Below the pieces are notes generated by a model. It saw only the letters and a list, made by a program, of their open reading frames with translations. It did not search any database and was not told the origin of the DNA. DNA of 42,026 nucleotides from Acholeplasmataceae bacterium (GTDB lineage: Bacteria > Bacillota_I > Bacilli_A > Acholeplasmatales > Acholeplasmataceae), in NCBI GenBank assembly GCA_030656435.1, contig JAUSOA010000214.1, positions 1-42,026 on the forward strand, written 5' to 3'. Position numbers and translations under genes: made by a program. This document shows, one piece after another, positions 23,003 through 32,356 of the stretch (position 1 is its first letter; every line of letters starts with the position of its first letter).

Positions 23003-23942
23003 GTTCTCTTGCCCTTTCATCTAAATCTTTTAGGACTAAATCAACTTCAGTCCAGTCCTTTAGGCTTGCTCCACAAGCAAGGTTATGTCCACCACCGCCA
23101 TATTTTTTAGCGATATCGACAATAGTAATCCCTCTTGCTCTAAATTCTCCAACAATCAAGTTGTTTTCAACATCCTCAGTAAAGTTTGCCCAAATAGGAA
23201 CTTCCTTAATACCAGCCATTTGATTGACCATTCCTCTAGAGATTGCTTGAAATTCTAGCCCACTCTTTAGGATGATGTCTGCATCATTTTTACGATATGC
23301 TACATTGTGCTTTGTCATTTCAAAATTGGAAAACAAATTCTTAGTTTGTCTTTTTACAAGTGTTTCTGTGTAAATATAATCATAAAATTCTTGAAATGAT
23401 GGATTAAACCTTGTAATATAAGACGCTAGTTCAAATGTTTTACTTGCGTTATTTAAATATAGGAATCTGCCAGTATCTGTTACCATACCTCCATAAAGAT
23501 AAGTTGCAGCCTCTGGTGAAACACGAAGTCCAAATTCCTTAATGAAATCAACAATCATTTCTGAAGCAGATGCGAATGTTGGATCCTTATAAAATGCAGA
23601 AACATGCTCAACATCGGTATCGTTTTGGTGATGATCGATAATCACAACATCACTCGCTTTTAAATATCTATCGTCGCTAATCATTCTAGACACTGAAACA
23701 TCGGTGATAATAGCTAGCGCATTGATATAATACGCGTCTGGAATATCATGCATTTTAGCTTGATAAACCATTTCATTCATATCACCTACTACATAAACCT
23801 TCTTTTCAGGATAATTCTCCTTAATGGTTAAATATAAACCGTATTGGGAACCTATCGCGTCCATATCGGGTCTTAAATGTCTATGAATAATGATTTGGTC
23901 ATAGGATTGAATGAGTTCAAAAATTCTTTTTTTTATATTCAT
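22983..23942 (-). CDS. DHH/DHHA1 phosphoesterase (NrnA-like), copy 2
   Basis: IIIHRHLRPDMDAIGSQ, VIIDHHQNDTDVEH, YGGGGHNLACGASL. Confidence 0.9.
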   Translation of the reverse strand: MNIKKRIFELIQSYDQIIIHRHLRPDMDAIGSQYGLYLTIKENYPEKKVYVVGDMNEMVYQAKMHDIPDAYYINALAIITDVSVSRMISDDRYLKASDVVIIDHHQNDTDVEHVSAFYKDPTFASASEMIVDFIKEFGLRVSPEAATYLYGGMVTDTGRFLYLNNASKTFELASYITRFNPSFQEFYDYIYTETLVKRQTKNLFSNFEMTKHNVAYRKNDADIILKSGLEFQAISRGMVNQMAGIKEVPIWANFTEDVENNLIVGEFRARGITIVDIAKKYGGGGHNLACGASLKDWTEVDLVLKDLDERAREHAKNIK

Positions 23943-24006
23943 ATTTTTATTTATTTCCTTTCCTTAAGTATTAGAATAGTATAACATAAAGTGATGAAAA
24001 AAGCGA

Positions 24007-24807
24007 TTAGGAACCGCTTTTTTTATAGTTAGATTGTTCTTTAATCAAGATGTCTGATGGCTTCTTTTTCCCAAGAAATTTCTTTTTAGCAAAGAATACG
24101 ATGTAGGTTGAAAGAATTAAAATAACGAGATAGGTAATCAGAGAAATCCAAAGAATATTGATATATGCATCCATTTCATGTGTGAATGCTGGATAAATAT
24201 CGAAATCAATGAGTTCTGTTAATGGAAGTCTATCATTTTGTTCATAATAGGAAGTTACTCTTCCCTCAATAATGAAATCCGATTCTTCTAAGGAAATGCT
24301 TTTCGTAAAAATAGTGTTCTTGTACTGGTCTAAAAGCATAATCTCGTTATAATTCTTTTCTAGAATAGTTTCCTTAGCTATTCCAAATTCGGTCTTAAGA
24401 TCATTTAAGCCCATCATAATATTTAATGTTCTAAATTTCATAAATTCAACATCAAGTTGATCTGTCCCATTTGAAAAACGAAGGTAGAATACTTGATTCA
24501 TTAAATCATCGCTTTTGAGCATAATATAAATATAAGATGAAACTACGATTTCTTGTCCACGCGTATTTGCATCAGCGATTTCATACATCGAAACTGTATA
24601 TCCAAGGCTATCGGTTTCAAATAACGCTGTTCTTTGATTATAATCTCTTGCACTACCATAGAAAAAGATGTCATCATGAATCTCAACAGCATGAGCTCCT
24701 TCATTTTCAAAATAGTTAATAGTCATCGCACCTCTTGCATAATCTAAGACAAACCAAAAGGTGAAGACCGCTAATAAAGCATAGACAACACGGCCAAAAA
24801 CTCTCAT
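24007..24807 (-). CDS. Membrane-anchored protein of unknown function
   Basis: TM segments at both ends flanking an extracellular-looking domain; stop/start overlap with the upstream nuclease gene. Confidence 0.7.
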   Translation of the reverse strand: MRVFGRVVYALLAVFTFWFVLDYARGAMTINYFENEGAHAVEIHDDIFFYGSARDYNQRTALFETDSLGYTVSMYEIADANTRGQEIVVSSYIYIMLKSDDLMNQVFYLRFSNGTDQLDVEFMKFRTLNIMMGLNDLKTEFGIAKETILEKNYNEIMLLDQYKNTIFTKSISLEESDFIIEGRVTSYYEQNDRLPLTELIDFDIYPAFTHEMDAYINILWISLITYLVILILSTYIVFFAKKKFLGKKKPSDILIKEQSNYKKSGS

Positions 24808-26429
24808 TAGCTATGAAGTCCTAACTGGTTGTCCTGTGCATATTTTTGTGCATCCTGGAACCAACGATATAAATATCTATTGTTATAGACTAGTTTTGTA
24901 TTTGAACTTAAATAATTCCATGAATATCCATTTTTAACAAGTAAATAATTAAGCATCTCACCATCCACCCATACATATCCTAAGGATCTTCCATATGTTT
25001 CAGTAGCACCTAGAAAAGGATCAGATTGAACATAGATGGTAGTTCCTGGTTTTGATAGATAGCTCGTTGTAAATGCTTTCGCCTCTAATCCCCAAGGTTC
25101 AACGATTGGATGAGTTTCTGGTGTGTCAACACCTAAGAATCTCATACGTGAAGTTCCTTCAAATCCAGGAGAAAAGCTTGCTGTATCTCCATCATTAATA
25201 CCTGTGACAGTAACTAATACCATACCTGATACAGTGGTTCCACCCCAAGCATTATTTAAATAGGTTAAATTCATATCAAATGTTTCGGGCTTTTCGAATG
25301 GGTGTTCTCCAAATGGAGTAATGAAGCTTGGAACGTATGCGACCCACTCTGATAAATTAAAGGTTCTTACACCGTGCGTTACGGCTTCTTCGCGAATAAA
25401 CATTTCATTCCACATCACAAATAACATATTGCCTAAATCATAGATTGTATCAATATAGGTATTATTCTTATATCTGAGTTGTACAACATCATTTCCGTCA
25501 TAAAGAAGTAAACTGCTTTCTTGATTCGCTTTATCCCTTAATGATTGAGATGATCCGCGATAGACTAAAACGTGGGTTCCTTTAGATTCAAGCATTCCAG
25601 ATAATTGAATTCTATGCGTTACCTCGTAGGAACCATCCATAAAGAGTGCGATGTGATAATTTGATAAATCGATTGTCGCATCTGTTGGATTATAGATTTC
25701 GATTGCTCTATTCACACCTTCACCAGAAAGGTATTTAGAGATAAATAGAGTTTCTGTATCATCAGTAAATGAATTTAGATATAGGTAAACAGTAATAATT
25801 CCTGATTCAGGAGCAGGATCACCAGTCTTTAAATTTTTGTATCCTGCGAATAAATCCTGTTGGAATTCATCATTTTCTATATATTCAAATGTATAGTTTG
25901 AAATAAAGTCATATTCTAGCGCTGCTTCAATCTCTCTTTTTAAAAGGTTAGTTAGGTCAGGAAGCAATGAACCATTCCAAGTGATGTAAACCTTGACTTC
26001 AGTCCCATGAGGAAGTAGATCTCCAGCAACATATCCCATATATCTAGAAAAATCATAATCATTTTTTGCAAAATTGTTTTCATAAACAAAATCGTAATCT
26101 ATTCCTAGATTATCAAGTATGGTAATAACCTCATCCCTTGTTTTATTAGCAAGAGTTGGAAGTGTTGTTCCATTATCTGCGATATAAATCTTAATGGTTT
26201 CTCCAGAAGTTACCTTTTTACCAGTAGCAAATCCGGATTCATAGCGAATAAATTCACCATGGGGAATTGATAGGTCAAATTCATATAATACTTCATAATC
26301 TAAATTTAATTCTGTTAATTCTGTGATTGCTTGTTCTTCTGTCTTACCTTGAAGGTTTGGAAGAAAGATATCTTTTGAGCAACCGGTTAATAGTAATATC
26401 AACAATACCATGGGGATTAATTTTCTCAT
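24807..26429 (-). CDS. Lipoprotein with three PASTA-like repeats, lamin-tail domain and C-terminal staphylococcal-nuclease domain
   Basis: Lipobox LLLILLLTGCSKD; repeats LPNLQGKTEEQAI / LPTLANKTRDEVI / LPDLTNLLKREIE; LTD-like FISKYLSGEGVNRAIEIYNPTDATIDLSNYHI; SNase INDGDTASF..RMRFLGVDTPET..YGRSLGYVWV. Confidence 0.85.
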   Translation of the reverse strand: MRKLIPMVLLILLLTGCSKDIFLPNLQGKTEEQAITELTELNLDYEVLYEFDLSIPHGEFIRYESGFATGKKVTSGETIKIYIADNGTTLPTLANKTRDEVITILDNLGIDYDFVYENNFAKNDYDFSRYMGYVAGDLLPHGTEVKVYITWNGSLLPDLTNLLKREIEAALEYDFISNYTFEYIENDEFQQDLFAGYKNLKTGDPAPESGIITVYLYLNSFTDDTETLFISKYLSGEGVNRAIEIYNPTDATIDLSNYHIALFMDGSYEVTHRIQLSGMLESKGTHVLVYRGSSQSLRDKANQESSLLLYDGNDVVQLRYKNNTYIDTIYDLGNMLFVMWNEMFIREEAVTHGVRTFNLSEWVAYVPSFITPFGEHPFEKPETFDMNLTYLNNAWGGTTVSGMVLVTVTGINDGDTASFSPGFEGTSRMRFLGVDTPETHPIVEPWGLEAKAFTTSYLSKPGTTIYVQSDPFLGATETYGRSLGYVWVDGEMLNYLLVKNGYSWNYLSSNTKLVYNNRYLYRWFQDAQKYAQDNQLGLHS

Positions 26430-26563
26430 AGTTTGTCTCCTTTCATATTTGGCAAGTATTATTATATCATATTTGATAAACATTATATAAGATATAATGA
26501 TACGTGCATAGAAATTAAATCACTATACCTTATGATATTAATTGATTATTGGTACAAAATAGA

Positions 26564-26594
26564 AAAACCACCTTGGATTTCCAAAGTGGTTTTT
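26564..26594 (-). terminator. Intrinsic terminator at the 3' end of the importer operon
   Basis: Reverse strand AAAACCACTTTGGAAATCCAAGGTGGTTTTTCT hairpin and T run. Confidence 0.8.
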
Positions 26595-26640
26595 GGTTTG
26601 ATATGTTGTTATTTTTCTCTTAAAATTTTTAAATTACTTA

Positions 26641-29600
26641 TTAAGCGTTTGCTTCGTAATCTATAACGATTGAAAGAATATAAATTTGTGCATTAGCTGA
26701 AGCGGAAGGATTGTTTTGTGTATTCTTAATCGAGAATGACTGAATAGATAGTGCTTCATATGCTGTAGTCTTATTTAATAAGTCAGCAGCAAGTAATAAA
26801 GTTTCAACAGTTCCTAATGTTAATGTTGCTGTTGGGCTCGTTGTGGATGCACCATAGGTAATCGTTACGCCTGTAATTTTATAACCAGCAGCGATTGCGA
26901 TCATTAAAGTATTTCCATCACCGCTAGCTCTATTCGCATAAATTCTAATTTGTCCTGCGACATTTAGACCAACTTGCACTGATGCTAACCCTAATGTAGA
27001 AGTTACTGTAAACATTGCTGGATCTAAACCTACTAAAGCAGCATTGTTAGCTGGTGATGCAGTCATGTTAGTTGTTGCGCCTGTATAACTAGCAGTCACA
27101 GTCGTAGTTGCTGGTGCGTCTGCTGCATAATCTATCACTATGGAAAGAATATAGATTTGTGCATTACTTGTAGCAACGGCATCAAGTTGAGTATTTTTCA
27201 TTGAGAATGACTGAATAGATAGTGCTTCATAAGCTGTAGTTTTATTTAATAAGTCAGCGGCAACTAATAGAGTTTCAGCAGTTCCTAGTGTTAATGTTGC
27301 TGTTGGATTATTTGATGATGCACCATAAGTAATAGATACCTTGGTAATCTTGTAACCATCAGCGATTGCAATCATAAGTGTGTTTCCATCACCACTTTGT
27401 CTATTTCCATATAATCTAATTTGACCTGCAGAATTTAGACCAACTTGTACTGAAGCTAACCCTAATGTAGAAGTTACTGTAAACATAGTTGGATCTAGGT
27501 TCACTAAAGCAGCGTTGTTAGCAGGAGATGCAGTCATATTTGTTGAAGTTGTACCTGTATAGCTCGCTGTAGCAGTTGTGACTGGTACTACAGGTTCTTC
27601 GATTCCAATTAATATTTCAAATACCACAACTTTAGTAGCAGTACCTAATGTGACTGTAGCAGTAACTGTGACAGTTTCTGGAGCACTTGGAATTGTTACA
27701 ACGCCATCATTTGTAAATGTTGTTGTATTGCTTGAAATCCAAGCAATTGTAGTTCCGTGTAATCCAACAGTAGGAAGTGTAATTGTAACAGCTTCTGTAA
27801 TTTTTGCTGGCAATGATAATTCTTTAGCTGCTAAAGCTAATTTGCTTGCATCATTCATTGCAGCATTTGTAACGATTGTTGAATCAGTGAAGTAGAAGAA
27901 TGGATTATTATTCCACGCCAACACGTTGGTTACATCAATAACATCACCAACTTTGAGTCCTGCCAATAATGCGGCTGATGCGGTTGATAATACTTTTCTA
28001 GAATCCCACTTCATATCAAACGTAGTACCTTCAGATAATCTTTCTAATCTGACTGTGACATTTCCGAAGCTTTCAGCAGGTAAACTGCTTACATATAATT
28101 GTGTCATTGTAACGATTTGTCCTTGATAAGGAAGCATATCGTTATTTAATGCTACAGCATCAACATTAACAGCGGCTGGTAATGTAACAACAGCGTTTGT
28201 AGCAACGATAGATGTTGGAGCAATTTGTCTGAGTCCGCTAAATACACTTCTAGAACCAGTAACTAGTACTTCTTTACCAACGTTTGCTGTTAAGGTAGCA
28301 AGCATAGTAGCATCGGCTGTATAAATCGCAATACCGCCAGTAGCATCTTGGATGAAGAATGTTCTGTAGTATTCAGCTGCAGTAACAACACCCTTAGTCT
28401 TAAGTTCAGTGTTAGTAGCAGCATTAATAGCTTCTAAAACAGTAATTACAGGAAGTTCTCCAACCTTAATGGTGAATACCTTCGTATCTGTAACATCACC
28501 CTTAGTGATGGTTGCAGTTAATGTAACGGTGACTTGTTCACCTGCAACAGGAGTAACAACGCCTGTTGAAGAGTTAATCACTGATTCATTATTAGATGCC
28601 CAAGAAATGGTAGCACCATGTTGTGCAGTACGTAAAGTTAATGTAGTCGCATTAGTAATTGTTGCAGGTTGAGTTAACCCTGTCTTAACAGCTGCAACTG
28701 CTTCGGTGTCTGAAGCAAAGCTAACTTGGATATCAGTACCATCGCCTAGATAAACTGCGTACCAAACGTTTCTATCAGTTCTCCAACCGTAAAGTAGGAT
28801 ATTAATTGTTACGTTTTGTCCGTTAAGCGCTTCAACAGCAGCCTTGTTTGGAGATTGGTAGTAAATAATAATTGCAGGTGTATTATATTCTGTAGCCTTA
28901 CCACTTGCAAGAGTCTTAATCACTTCAGTACCAGTAAACGTTGAATCCACTAGGAATGTGTTGTATCTTCCAATATCAACTGTTTCTCTAGCATCAATCA
29001 TAATCTTACCAGTGATTGATAAATAATCGTAAACCATCAAATTAGCAGCAGATGGAGCTGGTTTAGTTCCAACAGCTTCTAATACTGTAGATTCTGTACC
29101 ATTCATTGAAGCTGGAGCAGCACTTGATGCAACTGCTGTTAATGGTCTTGCAGCGTTATTTATTAGCTGTGGACCGCTAAAATAAATGTCATATAAGCCT
29201 TGAATGTCATAAACAGAACCAATTTGCACTGTATTATAAAGAGTTGCTGAATCATATACATAAAGCATAGTTGTTCCGTCACTAATGAAGAATCCAGTTG
29301 TCATCTTGCCGATAACTGTTACACCTTCAAATCGTACATATGCACCTACAGCTTCTTGATATACAGCAGCGATTGAAGCTAAAGTCTTAGCTGCTTCAAT
29401 AGCGAATACCGTAAATTGTACTTCTGCTGTTTCAGTAACTGCGCCAACAGTAATTGATGCTGTCATTGTGACAACTTCATTTGCTTGACCTGATGCAGGT
29501 CTAGTCACTGTACCTGTAGTTGATAAGAACTGTGGCTTGTCTGATGTCCAAACAACGTTGTATGTTGTATCTCCAAGAACTTGAGTTCCTGGGAATACTA

Positions 29601-30330
29601 ACCAAGTTTCAACGCCTGTAACACCTTCAACAACTGGGAAAGTTATTGCTAATGCAAGTGCTTCTTGTAATGTTTCGCTCATTGTCTTAGCAAGAGCAGG
29701 AACGAATGCATAGAATACTTGAGTTGTAGTTTGTGTGCCAATAGATAATGTTGCTGTTAAAGTAACAGTTTGATCACCAGTAGAAAATGATGGTCTAACG
29801 ACTGTACCGTTTGTAGCAACGATTGCAGGATCACTTGATGACCAAGCGACTGTAGCACCATCACCAATAGAGGTAACTAGTGTTAGGTTAGCCATAACTT
29901 CATACTCATCGTTACCGATTGTTGCAGCATAATTTGTTACCAGTAAAGCCTTAGCAGCTGCTAATCTTTGAGCGACTGTAACGTCAACTGCTTTAACTGT
30001 TACTCTAAAAGTCTGAGTAGCTGTTTCGCCTTTAATCGTTAATGTTGCTGTCAATGTAACGTTAGTGTTTGCTTCTGGTCTAGTAACAACACCAGCAGCT
30101 GTAATCAGTGCTGTATTGCTAGAAGCCCAGCTAACTGTTGCTCCACTAATTTCTGTAACCAGTGTAAGATTTCCAGTTACTTGGTAACTTTCATTCGAAA
30201 TCGTTTCAGAATAGTTTGCAACTAAAGCTTCCTTCGCTTCATCCAGCAAATCTGCTGTTGATGTACAAGCGGTTAGAAAGCCAACAAATAATGCAATTAG
30301 TACTACGAATAGTACGCGTGTTTTCTTCAT
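26641..30330 (-). CDS. Giant modular surface lipoprotein (aBig/Ig-like and OB-fold-like domains, C-terminal tandem repeat)
   Basis: Lipobox LFVGFLTACTST; repeated (A)TVSWASSNTALITAAGVVTRP-type units; OB-fold-like TKGVVTAAEYYRTFFIQDATGGIAIYTADATML; SD AGGAGG. Confidence 0.85.
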   Translation of the reverse strand: MKKTRVLFVVLIALFVGFLTACTSTADLLDEAKEALVANYSETISNESYQVTGNLTLVTEISGATVSWASSNTALITAAGVVTRPEANTNVTLTATLTIKGETATQTFRVTVKAVDVTVAQRLAAAKALLVTNYAATIGNDEYEVMANLTLVTSIGDGATVAWSSSDPAIVATNGTVVRPSFSTGDQTVTLTATLSIGTQTTTQVFYAFVPALAKTMSETLQEALALAITFPVVEGVTGVETWLVFPGTQVLGDTTYNVVWTSDKPQFLSTTGTVTRPASGQANEVVTMTASITVGAVTETAEVQFTVFAIEAAKTLASIAAVYQEAVGAYVRFEGVTVIGKMTTGFFISDGTTMLYVYDSATLYNTVQIGSVYDIQGLYDIYFSGPQLINNAARPLTAVASSAAPASMNGTESTVLEAVGTKPAPSAANLMVYDYLSITGKIMIDARETVDIGRYNTFLVDSTFTGTEVIKTLASGKATEYNTPAIIIYYQSPNKAAVEALNGQNVTINILLYGWRTDRNVWYAVYLGDGTDIQVSFASDTEAVAAVKTGLTQPATITNATTLTLRTAQHGATISWASNNESVINSSTGVVTPVAGEQVTVTLTATITKGDVTDTKVFTIKVGELPVITVLEAINAATNTELKTKGVVTAAEYYRTFFIQDATGGIAIYTADATMLATLTANVGKEVLVTGSRSVFSGLRQIAPTSIVATNAVVTLPAAVNVDAVALNNDMLPYQGQIVTMTQLYVSSLPAESFGNVTVRLERLSEGTTFDMKWDSRKVLSTASAALLAGLKVGDVIDVTNVLAWNNNPFFYFTDSTIVTNAAMNDASKLALAAKELSLPAKITEAVTITLPTVGLHGTTIAWISSNTTTFTNDGVVTIPSAPETVTVTATVTLGTATKVVVFEILIGIEEPVVPVTTATASYTGTTSTNMTASPANNAALVNLDPTMFTVTSTLGLASVQVGLNSAGQIRLYGNRQSGDGNTLMIAIADGYKITKVSITYGASSNNPTATLTLGTAETLLVAADLLNKTTAYEALSIQSFSMKNTQLDAVATSNAQIYILSIVIDYAADAPATTTVTASYTGATTNMTASPANNAALVGLDPAMFTVTSTLGLASVQVGLNVAGQIRIYANRASGDGNTLMIAIAAGYKITGVTITYGASTTSPTATLTLGTVETLLLAADLLNKTTAYEALSIQSFSIKNTQNNPSASANAQIYILSIVIDYEANA
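26650..27577. repeat. Tandem in-frame duplication, period about 471 bp (157 aa), two copies
   Basis: TCTATAACGATTGAAAGAATATAAATTTGTGCATTA at 26660 recurs as TCTATCACTATGGAAAGAATATAGATTTGTGCATTA at 27131; protein copies both contain NMTASPANNAALV.LDP.MFTVTSTLGLASVQVGLN. Confidence 0.9.
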
Positions 30331-30363
30331 TTAAATCCTCCTATTATATTTATATTTAAGAAC

Positions 30364-32343
30364 TTAGTTCCCTAATATACGTCTAGCTTCTGCAATTGCA
30401 TATTGCAATGCATTTTCTACTGTGTCTGATGCTGTAGGTATCATAATACGTTGGAACGTTACACCTACTGCTGCTCTGATTGCTGATGAGCCTACAAACG
30501 CTTGGTCAAAGAATAATATTTCGGACTGTGCTGCAGCTGCTTTCGCTGCTTTTGCTCTCATTAAATCTTCACCTTGAAGAGGTGTTACGCCATCCTGAGC
30601 AATACCATTCATTAAGTTCTGATATTGTGGTGTAGTATAAACCGATGATCTTGTTGGCTGATAACCAGTCTTTAATGTGAAGTCTAATTGAACTTCATTA
30701 CTATTTAAGAACTTTAAGAATAACCATGAAGCTAATTTTTGTTGATCAGTTCCTGTATTTGCAAGTGACATGTTTGTACCTTGCTGAATCGCAGTTGCAT
30801 GTTGTGGTAAATCCTTATTATAAGGAAGAGGTACAACTTCAAAATTAAATAGATACTCGCCATCAACCATCGTTGGTGTGTTATAGTATGCTCCACCAGT
30901 TGAACCGATAGTCATGAAGGTTTGACCCTTTTTGAAAATATCAGAAGCATATTGAGTTCCCCAATTTGAAGGAATAGTCAATTTGTCCTTATTTGCGCTA
31001 AAGTAATTCATCATTGCTCTAGCCTGTGTTGAGTCATATAATGCAACACCCTTACGTTCACTGTTGATTCCTGTGTAAGAACCACCCCATTGACGAAGCA
31101 ATGTAATAAATGCATTTGCTTCTGAGTCATATGAATAAGGAACGAATATAGCCTTTGCATTTGTAATTTCAGCTGAAGTTAACTTGAGCTTCGCTGCATA
31201 TTGATCAATATAGCTTGGAGCTACTGCTTCAAACTTATCAGCTACAGCAAATAGATCTTGCCAAGTCTTAGGAAATTCAGTAATATCGCCAGAAGCAATT
31301 AATGCATTGACAACGTCTGAGTTATAAATCATAACTTCAGTTGACTTATTAAATGGTAATGAATAGAATTCACCATCTGCAGTGTATTGGCTGTTTTCGT
31401 TACGATACTTCCAAAGTATATCTTCAAACTTTTCTGAATTGTTATTTGCATCAAATCCCCATGTTGCATGGTCTATGTATGGACCAACAGAGATAACTGC
31501 ATTATTTGTAATATATTCAGCAACGTGATCTGGATAACCTTGAACGATATTAGGTAATGTTCCACCCTTAATTGCACTGACAACGTTCTGTCTGAGCATA
31601 TCGTAGTTATCGCCGTTCTTCTGAATGACTACAGTTATGTTTGGATTCGCTGCCATAAATTGATTCGCATATAGCTTTAATGCACCTTCGATTGTAGATC
31701 CATTAGAATGCCATAATGTGATTGTGACTGGACTTGTTGTTAATGTTGTAGGAATATTTGATACTGCAGGTTTAACAGTCAAAGCTACAGTTCTTGTTGC
31801 AGATGCACCAAGTTCGTTTTGAACAGTTAATTGGAAATTAAATCTTCCTGGTCTTGTTAGATTTGGAAGTCCTACAACTTCAATTTGATCAGTAATGTCT
31901 ACTGGCTCACCTGAAACTGTATCAATTGCAACAACACCACGGAGTGGGTTATAAGGCTTAGATCCAATATAGTAGGATTGAGCTTCCTGAACATATAATA
32001 AGGAAACAGTTTGGGAAACAGAACCAATAATAGTAAGTTGTACTATTTGTGTTGCACTGAGTCCTGCACTATCTTCTACATATATAGAGTAGCTATACTG
32101 CCCTCCAGCCGAATTGGTTAACCATGCTGGATTCCATCCAACGAGCTCTATTTCAGATGTAAGATTTCCATCTTGATCATCTTTCGCAGTAATCCCTGCA
32201 AGTGGATCAAATTCATCACCAAAATTAATGGTTACTGTACCTTGTACACCATTTAATTGAGGCGGGGTGTTTCTGACTTCTACGCAAGCACTTAAAGTTA
32301 AAATTGCTGCTAGAATCAATGCTAATGAAAATATTTTCTTCAT
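30364..32343 (-). CDS. ABC importer solute-binding lipoprotein (UgpB/sugar family) with two N-terminal Ig-like domains
   Basis: Lipobox LILAAILTLSACVEV; DUF5011/HYR-like PPQLNGVQGTVTINFGDEFDPLAGITAKDDQDGNLTSEIEL; SBP core PVTITLWHSNGSTIEGALKLYANQFMAANPNITVVI. Confidence 0.88.
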   Translation of the reverse strand: MKKIFSLALILAAILTLSACVEVRNTPPQLNGVQGTVTINFGDEFDPLAGITAKDDQDGNLTSEIELVGWNPAWLTNSAGGQYSYSIYVEDSAGLSATQIVQLTIIGSVSQTVSLLYVQEAQSYYIGSKPYNPLRGVVAIDTVSGEPVDITDQIEVVGLPNLTRPGRFNFQLTVQNELGASATRTVALTVKPAVSNIPTTLTTSPVTITLWHSNGSTIEGALKLYANQFMAANPNITVVIQKNGDNYDMLRQNVVSAIKGGTLPNIVQGYPDHVAEYITNNAVISVGPYIDHATWGFDANNNSEKFEDILWKYRNENSQYTADGEFYSLPFNKSTEVMIYNSDVVNALIASGDITEFPKTWQDLFAVADKFEAVAPSYIDQYAAKLKLTSAEITNAKAIFVPYSYDSEANAFITLLRQWGGSYTGINSERKGVALYDSTQARAMMNYFSANKDKLTIPSNWGTQYASDIFKKGQTFMTIGSTGGAYYNTPTMVDGEYLFNFEVVPLPYNKDLPQHATAIQQGTNMSLANTGTDQQKLASWLFLKFLNSNEVQLDFTLKTGYQPTRSSVYTTPQYQNLMNGIAQDGVTPLQGEDLMRAKAAKAAAAQSEILFFDQAFVGSSAIRAAVGVTFQRIMIPTASDTVENALQYAIAEARRILGN

Positions 32344-32356
32344 TTCTTTCCTCCTT

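Noticed and set aside
27578-28672. Several + strand ORFs opposite the giant lipoprotein gene
   Set aside because: Mirror translations of Thr/Val/Ala-rich repeats; no promoter/SD and the opposite strand has a complete lipoprotein
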